NCBI GenBank assembly: GCA_020639115.1
Contig: JACKHG010000004.1
Location: forward strand, 124,001 to 188,000
Source: Phycisphaerales bacterium
GTDB lineage: Bacteria > Planctomycetota > Phycisphaerae > UBA1845
Direction: 5' to 3'
Length of the DNA: 64,000 nt
The notes below the pieces were generated by a model. The model worked only from the letters and a program-made list of their open reading frames with translations. It did no database searches and was not told the origin of the DNA. Position numbers and translations under genes: made by a program. Of this stretch, positions 8,491 through 17,086 are shown piece after piece. Positions within the stretch are counted from its first letter, which is position 1. The number at the start of each line of letters is the position of its first letter.

Positions 8491-9434
8491 TCAGTCGAGC
8501 CACGCGGTGAAGCGTTGCAGCCCGTCCGCCAGTCCCGTGCCGGGATTGTAGCCCAATTCCCGCCGGGCGAGCGCGGTATCCGCGAAGGTGCGCGTGACGT
8601 CGCCTGGCTGCATCGGGCGGCGGTCGATGACGGCCTTTTTGTCCAGCGCGGTTTCCAGCGCGGCGATCAGGTCGCTGAGCGTCACCGGCTCGGACTCGCC
8701 GAGGTTGTAGATGTGGTAGCGGCTGCAGCGGTCGAGGGCGCGGAGGACGCCGTCGACGGTGTCGGCGACGTAGGTGTAGTCGCGGCTGGTGCTGCCGTCG
8801 CCGAAGACCGGGATCGGCTGGCCGGCGCGCATCAACCGGGCGAACTTGTGGATAGCCAGGTCGGGGCGCTGCCGCGGGCCGTAGACGGTGAAGAAACGCA
8901 GGCAGTGATGTTCATGGCGAAGAGGTGCGCGTACGTTCAGAGCAGCCTGCCGGCGGCCTTCTTCGTCGCGGCGTACGGTGAAATCGGGTCGTCGACGCGA
9001 TCCGTTCCGCGAACAGGACCTTAGGGTTGTTGCCGTAGAGCACTGGAACTGCTGGCGAAGCAAGAACGCTGGATCCCCGCCTGCCGGGACCGCCTGAGCA
9101 TCACCACCGTCCCGTTGACGTTGACGTCCGTGTAGAGGACTGGCTGCTCGATCGACAGGCACGCCGGCGCGGGCGGCGAGGTGGACGACAGCGTCCACGC
9201 CGTCCGCAGGCGCCGCGTTCATCGCGTCGCGGTCGCGGATATCCGCCTCGATCAGCCGGAAGTCCTCGTGCGGCGTGCAGTTCGCGAGGTTAGCGCGTTT
9301 GATCGCGGGGTCGTAGAAGTCGTCAAGCAGTCGATGCCGACGACGCGGTCGCCGCGGGCGAGCCTTCGCAGAGGGGAGCTGATGAACCTGGCTGCTCCGG
9401 TGACGGCGACGGTGCGTCCATGACTTGTCCCCAT
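8491..9434 (-). CDS. NAD-dependent nucleotide-sugar epimerase (UDP-glucuronate 4-epimerase-like), frameshifted
   Basis: Extended short-chain dehydrogenase fold. The C-terminal half (8491 to about 8900) is intact: RFFTVYGPRQRPDLAIHKF, GDGSTSRDYTYVADTVDGV, YHIYNLGESEPVTLSDLI and GYNPGTGLADGLQRF, all typical of UDP-glucuronate/UDP-galactose 4-epimerases. The N-terminal half needs several one-base corrections: MGTSHGRTVAVTGAA starts at 9434 (Rossmann glycine motif), then switches frame into DDFYDPAIKRANLANC and VDAVVHLAARAGV. The catalytic YxxxK region is garbled. Likely makes a uronic acid precursor for the exopolysaccharide. Indels probably are sequence errors (see findings). Confidence 0.8.
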
Positions 9435-9509
9435 CTGACGGGTGGTGGTTTTTCACCGGGGTCCGTTTTCAGCCCTGCACTGCTCAAGAGCAGTGGCACA
9501 CTAGAATGC

Positions 9510-10796
9510 TCACTTGCTGGCGGCGCGGCGGGCCGATGCAGTGGTACTGATGCCCATCCGCGCCAGCGTCGCGCTCGTGAGGTTGCGGCGTCGAAGATCA
9601 CCGGCTGATTGAGGCCGCTTTCTGATCATGGTGAAGTCCGGCGTGCGGAACTCCTGCCAGTCGGTGAAGATCACCAGGGCGTCGGCGCCGTCGAGGCGCG
9701 TAGCCGTCCTCGAAGAGTTCCGATCGTGTCACCGAGCACGGCGCGGGTCGTCTCCGAGGCCCCTCGGGGTCGTGGGCCCGCACGCGGATGCCCTGGTCGA
9801 GGAACATACGGATCCAGTCGATCGCCGGCGCCTCGCGGACGTCGTCGGTGCGGGCCTTGAACGCGAGGCCCCAGACGGCGAGCACGGCGCGGCGGCCATC
9901 GCCGTAAGCGCAGCACGCCCTCCGCAAGCGGCGGCGCGCTGGCAGTTGACCGCGTGGACCGCCTCGGTGATGGACAGCCTGTAAAATGTCCGGCCTGGCC
10001 GCGGACATCAGGCCCTGGACGTCCTTGGGAAAACACGAACCGCCGTAGCCCACGCCGGGAAGAGAAACGCCGGGCCGATACGCGCGTCGAGCCGATGCCG
10101 CGGCGGACCATCTCCCACGTCGGCCCCAACCGGTCGCGCACAGCCCACTCATCTCGTTCATGAACGAGATCTTTGTCGCAAACGTTGGGTTACCCGTACT
10201 TGCTCATCTCCACGCCGGGTCCATCACCAGGATCCGCTCGCGCGTGCACTGAACGGGCGCGCGTAGATCTCATGATCTCGACGACCGCGGGGTTGTCGGC
10301 GCGATAATCACGCGGTCAGGACGCATGGAAGTCGTCGATGGCGCGCCTTCGCTTGAAAGTCCGGGTTGGAACGTAGTCGAACGGGTGCAGCATGCGCCAT
10401 ATATTCGCCAGATGGCCCGGTGCGTCCCCACGGGCACGGTGCTCTTCATCACCACGATGCGGTAACCGTCCATCCGTGGCGATCGCCTCAGCGACGGCGA
10501 AGATCGCCGAGAGGTCCGCGGAGCCGTCAGCCGCCGGCAGCGTGCTCACCCGATGAACATCACCAGCAGCTCACTTGCTGGCTAAGCGAGATCGGTGGTG
10601 ACCAGGTGAGGAACCGGCCTTCGCACGTTACGCTGGATGATCTCTGCAAGCCCGGCTCGTAGATGGGCACTTCGCCTCTCGAGCATGGATCTGCATCGTC
10701 CTGTCGACGAGCGTGACGTGAGTTGCCGCCGTCGGCGAGGCGGGTGCTCGCGACCGATCCGACGTATCCAGCGCCAACGACCCCTGATACGGCCAT
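9510..10796 (-). CDS. ugd: UDP-glucose 6-dehydrogenase, frameshifted
   Basis: Converts UDP-glucose to UDP-glucuronate with two NAD+. Recognisable pieces in successive frames: start MAVSGVVGAGYVGSV at 10796 (Rossmann motif), the VPIYEPGL segment, VMKSTVPVGTH, the active-site region SLPGVGYGGSCFPKDVQ at about 10.05 kb (catalytic Cys in GGSCFPKD), VWGLAFKARTDDVREAPA, and a tail ending near 9.51 kb. At least six one-base shifts separate these pieces. AGAGGAA lies just before the start. Its product feeds both the neighbouring UDP-xylose synthase and the epimerase, so the three genes form a nucleotide-sugar supply module. End coordinate approximate. Confidence 0.85.
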
Positions 10797-10809
10797 GGTC
10801 AGGTTCCTC

Positions 10810-11371
10810 TGGGTTGCAGATGTCGCTGCGGGAGCGCACGCGTCAGCGTCCGCCTCCCGCTTCGACCGCCGTGACGGCTGGGGCTCCGGTGCGTCGATCC
10901 GCTCGAGCAGTTCGGCATCACCTCAGCCGTCACCGACTGGCCGGGGAGTCTCGACAGTCACGACCAGGCGCGTGCGTCCGAGCCGGCGGATCACGCCGGC
11001 CCTCGACGCCCGCGAGCGGCCCGGCGACGACGCGGACCCACTGTCCGACGCACTGCCGTGAAGTGCTCGATGCGGTGTCGCCTGAGCAGCATGCGCACGT
11101 GCGGCGGATCTGGGCGACGAGCTGGGCCTGGTCGGCACGTAGGCGCGTTCCAGCACGCGGTTGGTGGACATCACGCGGTAACGCCATTTCGTCGCGTTGA
11201 AAAGAGATCAGGAAAAACTGGCACGGTCGATCTGGTTGCAGCCGGTGCGGCGATTGCATCGCCCGCCGCTGCAGCCAGGTAGTGGAAGATGTCCGGGCGG
11301 GTGAGGTCGCGGGCCAGCGCTTCGTTGCAGGCGCGGGTGTGGGCACCCACCCAGGCGCCGCGAGCCGCCAT
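10810..11371 (-). CDS. NusG-like specialised antiterminator (RfaH/UpxY/LoaP type), frameshifted
   Basis: About 185 residues after correction. The N-terminal NGN domain begins at ATG 11371 with WVGAHTRACNEALARDL (WxxxxTRxRxE is typical), includes STVPVFPDL and VMSTNRVLERAYVP, and the C-terminal KOW domain reads VGQWVRVVAGPLAGVEGVIRR and RTRLVVTVE. GGAGG stands 8 bases before the start. Specialised NusG paralogs bind RNA polymerase and allow read-through of long polysaccharide operons; being inside the operon fits that role. Several one-base shifts break the frame. End coordinate approximate. General NusG is less likely because that gene normally sits between secE and rplK. Confidence 0.75.
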
Positions 11372-11384
11372 CGGAATGGCCTCC

Positions 11385-12345
11385 TCAGGCGCCAGCTCGA
11401 GAACGCCGACAGGGTCTCGTTCTCTGCCGGGCAGGGAACTCACGCGCTGGCACGCTTCCTTGAATAACCAACCGTACGGGCGGGCCCTCCGCCAGCGGCA
11501 CGCGCCGACCACCCGAGGCGGGTCTTCGCCCTCGGTCAGAAGCGTAGCGCCGCACCGGGTCATCCACGGGCAGCGGCTTGTGCACGATGTCAGCTTGCGC
11601 CCGATGCCACGCTTGAGCGTCTCGACCAATCGAGCATGGTGGACTGCGCAGGGCTGCCGATGACCGGCTCGTGCGTCGCCGGCGTAGGCCATCAGCGAGC
11701 ACGCCGTCGAACAGGTCGTCGACGAAAGGAAGCTGCGCCTGCGTATCGCCGTAGATGGTCAGCGGCTCGCCGCGCAAGGGCCTGCACGATGAAGTTGGAA
11801 ACCACCCGCCCGTCGCCCAGCGCCATACGCGGTCCGTAGGTGTTGAAGATGCGCTGATGCGGATGTCGACCGTTCTGATGGTGGTAATCCATCGCGAGGG
11901 TCTCGGCACGCTTGCCCTCGTCGTAGCAGCTCCGCGGGCCGATGGTGTTGACGTTGCCCCAGTAGTCCTCGGGCTGGGGTGGACCTGGGGGTCGCCGTAG
12001 ATCTCGCTGGTCGAGGCCTGGAGGATGCGTGCCCACGCGCTGGCAGGCCGAGCATGTGCATCGTGCCCGCGACGCTGGTCTTCACCGTCTCTGACCGGGT
12101 TGTTCGGCGCACGGGGAGGCGGGGCAGGCGAAGTTGAGGACCCAGTTCACCTCCGAGCAGGATCGGGTTGACGATGTCGTAGCGGATGGGCTCGAAGTCG
12201 CTGCGGCCGAGCAGGTGCGATTTGCGGCTTGGCCCCGGTGAAGAAGTTGTCGAGGCGATCACCCGACCGGCGGCGAGCAGCCGGTCACATGCAGGTGGCT
12301 TCCCAGAAAACCTGCTCGCCTGTGACGAGCGTCCGCAACCTGACA
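11385..12345 (-). CDS. UDP-glucuronate decarboxylase (UDP-xylose synthase), frameshifted
   Basis: Extended SDR enzyme making UDP-xylose from UDP-glucuronate. Segments in different frames: RTLVTG near 12.34 kb (Rossmann start), SDFEPIRYDIVNPIL, ETVKTSVAGTMHMLGLP, YWGNVNTIGPRSCYDEGKR (the GxRSCYDEGKR motif with the catalytic YxxxK, a hallmark of UXS), IFNTYGPRM, DGRVVSNFIVQAL, FVDDL and KPLPVDDPVRRYASD. The C-terminal RVPLAEG ... FKEA ends near 11.45-11.39 kb. Start codon unclear because the ATG is not visible in the corrected frame; a GTG near 12345 is likely. Sits between the aminotransferase and the NusG-like gene. Confidence 0.85.
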
Positions 12346-12439
12346 CCACCTCTCCTGTCCGCTTCCCAGCCAGGCGCACGCTGCGGCGCGGGTGGCTCGG
12401 CGAATCCTGGCGGCAGCTGCTTAGCGCCCGGGCGCGACG

Positions 12440-13548
12440 CTACGCGGCGGCGTTGTAGAACTTTGATGCATTCGCCGACGCGGGTGATGTCCGCGTCGGT
12501 GAGCATCAGGTGAATCGGCAGCGCGAGGATGCATGGGCGGTCTCCGCTGACGGGCAGTTGGCCCTCGCGATATCCCAGGTCGGCGAAGCACGGTTGGCGA
12601 TGGAGCGGAACCGAATAATGAATGCGGAACCGATGCCGGCCTCGGCCAGCGCCGCCTTGAGCGCGTCGCGCCCGCGCAGAGGGATCGAATACTGTGGTAG
12701 ATCATCTCGTTGTGCGGGCGGACCACGGGGGTGCGCACGCCGTCGAGGTCGCCGAGCATTTCGTCGTAGCGGGCGGCGTGGGCCCGGCGGGCGGCGTTGA
12801 ATTCACCCAGGCGGGCGAGCTTCACGCCGAGGATGCCGGCCTTGAGCGTGTCGAGCCGGAAGTTGCCGCCGATGTACGCGTGCAGGTACGTCTCGGTCTG
12901 GCCGTGGTTGCGGAGCTGGCGGCAGCGCTGGGCGAAATCCGCATCGCCGGTCGTCACCAGTCCGCCCTCGCCGAACCCGCCGAGATTCTTGGTGGGATAG
13001 AACGAGAAGCACCCGGCGATGCCGAAGGTGCCCGCGCAGCGGCCGCGGTAGCGGGCGCCGACCGCCTGGCACGCATCCTCGATCACGTGGAGGTCGTGGC
13101 GGCGGGCGAGCGCGAGGATTTCGTCCATGTCGGCACACTGGCCGAACAGGTGCACGGGCAGGATGGCGCGGGTGCGCGGCGTGATGGCCGCGGCGATCTG
13201 CGCGGCGTCGATGTTGAACGTCTCGGGATCGATGTCGACGAAGACCGGCTTGGCCCCGACGCGGTGGATGCAGCCCGCCGTCGCGAAGAAGGTGAAGGGC
13301 GTGGTGATGACCTCGTCACCGGGACCGATTTCCGCGGCCATCAGGGCGAGCAGGATCGCGTCGGTGCCGGAGCTGACCGCGATGGCGTGGCCGCAGTCGA
13401 ACGCGTCGACCAGGCTGCCTTCGAGCTGCGCGATCTGGGCGCCGCCGATGAAGGCCTGGGCGTCGAGCACCTCGTCGATCACGCGCCGCACGTCGCCTTC
13501 GAATTGGGCAAACTCCGCCTTGAGATCGAGCATCGTGATGGGTTTCAC
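12440..13548 (-). CDS. DegT/DnrJ/EryC1/StrS-family sugar aminotransferase, 3' part frameshifted
   Basis: PLP-dependent transaminase of nucleotide-sugar ketones. Intact for the first 284 residues: MLDLKAEFAQFEGDVRRVI, SSGTDAILLALMAAEIGPGDEVITTPFTFFATAG, DIDPETFNID, EDACQAVGARYRGRCAG and the PLP lysine in FSFYPTKNLGGFGEGG. From about 12690 the reading frame shifts; the family C-terminus continues in other frames and a natural end is YNAAA with TAG at 12440-12442. GTG 13548 has GGAG 8 bases upstream. With uxs, ugd and the epimerase it likely builds an amino sugar precursor for the exopolysaccharide. Confidence 0.88.
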
Positions 13549-13710
13549 GCCGCGGACTCCTCACCAGCATCCCTGCGTCCAGCACCGAGTGCACGTGCCG
13601 CGGCGTGGCGCGTGGCGGCAGTATAAGGCTGATTTCGCGACCTCACAACACGCCCGCCGACCGCCGGCGCAGCGCCGCCGGGGCGACCGCCGCGCACGCG
13701 GGTACGTCCC

Positions 13711-13790
13711 CAGTCCACCTGTAGCGTCAACGTGCGGATCCGCATTCGAAGGAAATCGGGGCACGCCCGCTACACTTGATTAGAGCTTGT
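13711..13790 (-). repeat. 80-bp structured 3'-end repeat, copy 1
   Basis: Read on the minus strand it starts 2 bases after the TAG stop of the Wzc-like gene (CAAGCTCTAATCAAGTGTAG...). It aligns without gaps to 29391-29469, which also begins 2 bases after a TAG stop. Outer stem TGTAGCG/CGCTACA and inner stem CGTGC/GCACG are possible. The 243-base gap 13549-13791 has no gene and no other recognised feature. Confidence 0.75.
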
Positions 13791-13791
13791 T

Positions 13792-16083
13792 CTAGGCCGT
13801 CTTGCCGTCATCGTCATCGTCTCCGGAATCGTGCAGCGCGTCGTTCGCGTCCGCATGCTGTGCAGTATCGGGCAGCGCGCGGGTCAGCGGCTCTTGCTCG
13901 TCGTCGTGGCGATACTCGTAGAAGGTGCGCAGTTGTTCGCGGAAGTAGCCGCCGCGCCGCACCTGGGCGGCGTTCAGCACGGCGCCGAAGATGTGCGCCC
14001 CGACGTGCTCGAGCAGCGTGCGCGCCCGCAGGGCGACGCCGCGCGACGTGTCCTTGGCGCGGTAGACGAGGATGGTGCCGTCGACCTGCGACGCGAGCAC
14101 CGACGAATCGCTGGCGAGCAGCACCGGCGGCGAATCGAAGATGACGTGGTCGTAGGCCGCGGTCGCATCGGCGACGAAGCGGCTGAAGTTCTCGCTGCTG
14201 AGCAGTTCCGCGGGATTGGGCGGGATCGGTCCGCTGCCCACGACGTCGAGATTGGCCAGGTCGGTCTTCTGGATGCACACCGGCAGCGACGACTCGCCGA
14301 TCAGGATGTTGGTCAGTCCCTCGGCGCCGATCTGCGGGTAAAGCCGATGCAGCGCGGGCCGCCGCAGGTTGGCGTCCACCAGCAGCACGCGGCGGCCGCC
14401 GATGGCCAGCGACGCCGCCAGGTTCGCCGCGACGGTGGTGCGCCCATCCTCGGGCTTCGGACTGGTGATCAGCAGCGAGCGCATGCGGTCCGCCGGCGCG
14501 GCGAACTGCAGGTTGCCGCGAATCGTGCGGAAAGCCTCGGTGATCATCGCGTGCGGCGCGTCGCGCACGGCGCTTTCCGGATGCTCGATCTCGACCTCCT
14601 CGTCGTCGATATCCGCCACCGACCCGAGCAGGGCGAGGTTCAGATGCCGGGTGACGTCCTGCGGCGTCTTGACCGACGTGTCGAGCAGTTCGAGCCCGAC
14701 CGACAGACCCACCGCCGACGCGAACGCCAGGATGAGCACGGCGGGCAGCATCAGCAGTGACGGGAAGCTCCGCTCGCGCGGCGGCGAGGCCTGCACGGCG
14801 GCGCGCACGCGAACCGCGTCGCGCTCCCGCACGATGCGCTCGATCTCCCGGATGTAGTCCTCGAGCTTCGTCTGCGTGTCGCTCAGCAACTGGAGTTCGT
14901 CGAGCAGCATCGAGTAGTCGCCGAGCTTGCGCTCCAGGTCGGCCTGCTTCGCCTGGGTCACCTGGAGCTTTTCCTTGGCCTTCAGCAGCGCGTGGTGGGA
15001 GTTGTAGTACGCGGTCTCGATCTGCTGCTGCTTCAGGTCGAGCAGTTCCTGGAGCCGCGTCTGGCGTACGTTGGCCAGTTGCTCCCGCGCCTCGTCGCGG
15101 CGGGTCTTCAGCTCCTGGTACTCCCGGTGGTTCTCGCCGAAACGCTTGAGCAGGATGTTCATCTCCTGCTCGAGCGCGAAGATCTGGGCGTCGAGCTGGG
15201 CCACCCGCGGGTCCTGCTCCACGCGCTGCCGGTCCTCGGGCGTCACGGCCTGCCCGGCGGGATCGGAGTAGAGCTTCTTGAGGCTCTCGAGTTCCGCCGT
15301 CTGCAGCTCGTATTCGCCGACGACCTTCTGATCGTCCTCGAGCTGGCGCAGAATCACGCCCTGGCCGAGGCGGGACTTGTCGATCGTGGCCTCGCCGGCG
15401 GGCAGACTCGTGCGGAACGCGCGAATCTCGTCGTTCTTCTTGGTGATCTGGTCCTTGATGTCGCTCAGCTCGCGCTTGTACTCGGAGAGTTCCTGGCGAA
15501 ACTGGGTCGAGGCCTGCTCGCGCACTTCCGTGAGGTAGATGTTGATGACGGTGTTGACGATCTTGTGCGGGTCCGCCTTGCTCCGCGTCGACATGCTGAC
15601 TTCGACGTAGTTGGTGTCGCGAATGGGTTCGCAGGACAGCGACTTCTCCAGCTCGGACAACTGATCGCCCTGCTTGATGTCCTTGAACCACTGGGTCTCA
15701 CGCACCTCGGGGTCCTTCAGCACGGCGCTGAGGATCGGGAAGGACTTGATGAAGAGCGCCTGGCTCATCACGAAACGCGTGTAGGGGTCCTGCGCCATCT
15801 GCGTGTCGCCGACCGTGAGCGACTTCTTCGGCTGATTGCTGATGCACTCGATCAGGCCCTTCGCGGAGTACTCCGGAAACTTCGTGTACGCCAGCAGGAA
15901 CAGGCCGACGCCCATCGCCCCGAAGAGGATGCTGAGCACGACAATCCAGACCAGGCGCTGCTTCAGCATGCCCAGAATGTCAGCCGGGGTAATCGTCTTG
16001 GGGGCAGCCGATACCATCGCCGGCGGCGGTGCGACGGCAGGCAGCGGAACCCGTTCGGATATGGTTGTGGGTATCGATGTCAT
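13792..16083 (-). CDS. Polysaccharide copolymerase / BY-type tyrosine kinase (Wzc/CpsCD-like)
   Basis: 763 residues. Inner-membrane protein controlling chain length and export. The N-terminal Wzz domain starts after a Pro-rich cytoplasmic stretch, with a first membrane helix (IVVLSILFGAMGVGLFLLAYT), a long periplasmic coiled coil (about residues 200-420) and a second helix (LMLPAVLILAFASAVGLSVG). The C-terminal kinase domain has Walker A (ITSPKPEDGRTTVAANLA, with an Arg in place of the usual Lys of GKT/S), Walker A' (VLLVDANLRRP) and Walker B (HVIFDSPPVLLA). The tail has three tyrosines (YFREQLRTFYEYRHDDE) as possible autophosphorylation sites. The 80-bp repeat follows its stop. Start ATG 16083. 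Confidence 0.9.
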   Translation of the reverse strand: MTSIPTTISERVPLPAVAPPPAMVSAAPKTITPADILGMLKQRLVWIVVLSILFGAMGVGLFLLAYTKFPEYSAKGLIECISNQPKKSLTVGDTQMAQDPYTRFVMSQALFIKSFPILSAVLKDPEVRETQWFKDIKQGDQLSELEKSLSCEPIRDTNYVEVSMSTRSKADPHKIVNTVINIYLTEVREQASTQFRQELSEYKRELSDIKDQITKKNDEIRAFRTSLPAGEATIDKSRLGQGVILRQLEDDQKVVGEYELQTAELESLKKLYSDPAGQAVTPEDRQRVEQDPRVAQLDAQIFALEQEMNILLKRFGENHREYQELKTRRDEAREQLANVRQTRLQELLDLKQQQIETAYYNSHHALLKAKEKLQVTQAKQADLERKLGDYSMLLDELQLLSDTQTKLEDYIREIERIVRERDAVRVRAAVQASPPRERSFPSLLMLPAVLILAFASAVGLSVGLELLDTSVKTPQDVTRHLNLALLGSVADIDDEEVEIEHPESAVRDAPHAMITEAFRTIRGNLQFAAPADRMRSLLITSPKPEDGRTTVAANLAASLAIGGRRVLLVDANLRRPALHRLYPQIGAEGLTNILIGESSLPVCIQKTDLANLDVVGSGPIPPNPAELLSSENFSRFVADATAAYDHVIFDSPPVLLASDSSVLASQVDGTILVYRAKDTSRGVALRARTLLEHVGAHIFGAVLNAAQVRRGGYFREQLRTFYEYRHDDEQEPLTRALPDTAQHADANDALHDSGDDDDDGKTA

Positions 16084-16127
16084 GGTCGGTTCTTCCGTTT
16101 CTTGAACGCGCTGCCCAACGCGACAGC

Positions 16128-17063
16128 TCAGGCGCCGCGCTCAGCCTCATTCTCCCCGTCAGGCGATTCCACAAAGAGGTGGTTCAGCACCCACCCCACC
16201 AGCGCAAAAAGGCCGAGCGCAATCGGCAGCATCGCCAGGCCCAGCAGCTCATGGGCCGTACCCTGGGACAGATCGCGATACCCGTAAACATGAATGACAC
16301 CCGTGACGAAAACCCGAATCATGTTGCAGAATACGGCGATCGGCACGCACGCCAGCACCAGCACCACCCGATGCCACAGCTTGCGGTCGCCGAGATACGC
16401 AACCGCAACCCCCAGCGCGATGAAGGCCATCATCAGGCGCATCCCGCTGCAGGCCTCCTCGATGTTCAGCGCCGATGCCGTGCCGAGATGCTCGTATTCC
16501 ACGACGACGCCGGACACCTCGGTGTACACGTCCGGCAACAGGTTCAGCAGCGTGCCCGCCACGACCGACGCGATCCGCCGCAGCGGGTACGTCAACTCGA
16601 AGTAGATCCACTCCGGCAGGGGAATCGCGAGCACCAGGTACGCGATCGGAAACCACGCGACCCGGATGATCCGCCAGCCGCACATGAACCAGACGAGCCC
16701 GATCAGGAACGGCACCAGCGTCAGCCGCTGCGGGTAGGAAAACTGCTTGAAGGCCGCCAGATAATAGGCCGCCAGCGACGCGACCATCAAGACCAGCCCG
16801 AGCAGGTTCATCCGCTTCGGCAGGTCCCGCAACTGCTCGCGCCGCGTCCCCAGAAAATAGAGACTGAACAGCGGCACGAGCCACCCGTGCGACCAGTCGC
16901 CGTCCGAGCGCCACTTGTGCACCATGTAGTCCAGCGACGGCCAGTACACCACCAGCACCAGCGCGGCGAGCACGATCACCTGGAGAATACTCGTCCAGGA
17001 AATCCCCTCGCGGCGCCCGGCGTCGCGCGGCAATCCAGGCATGGCGGAAGTGGCTTCGGTCAT
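16128..17063 (-). CDS. Exosortase
   Basis: 311 residues with about eight hydrophobic segments. Exosortases are membrane transpeptidase-like enzymes thought to process proteins with a C-terminal PEP-CTERM tripartite signal, usually beside exopolysaccharide genes. The proposed catalytic residues are present: Cys205 in EEACSGMR, Arg250 in CNMIRVFVTGVI and His271 in GTAHELLGL. The very C-terminus extends past the last helix with an acidic tail. Two PEP-CTERM proteins are encoded at 42.9 and 49.3 kb. The gene lies 23 bases after the Wza-like gene and 44 bases before the Wzc-like gene, so co-transcription is likely. ATG 17063. Confidence 0.93.
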   Translation of the reverse strand: MTEATSAMPGLPRDAGRREGISWTSILQVIVLAALVLVVYWPSLDYMVHKWRSDGDWSHGWLVPLFSLYFLGTRREQLRDLPKRMNLLGLVLMVASLAAYYLAAFKQFSYPQRLTLVPFLIGLVWFMCGWRIIRVAWFPIAYLVLAIPLPEWIYFELTYPLRRIASVVAGTLLNLLPDVYTEVSGVVVEYEHLGTASALNIEEACSGMRLMMAFIALGVAVAYLGDRKLWHRVVLVLACVPIAVFCNMIRVFVTGVIHVYGYRDLSQGTAHELLGLAMLPIALGLFALVGWVLNHLFVESPDGENEAERGA

Positions 17064-17086
17064 GTGCGCTTCGCTACGGCCCCTGC

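Noticed and set aside
8491..12440. A set of real pseudogenes in the exopolysaccharide locus
   Set aside because: The indels cluster with sharp edges, mostly remove one base of a doubled base, and a similar patch hits essential leuS; sequence error is the simpler explanation.
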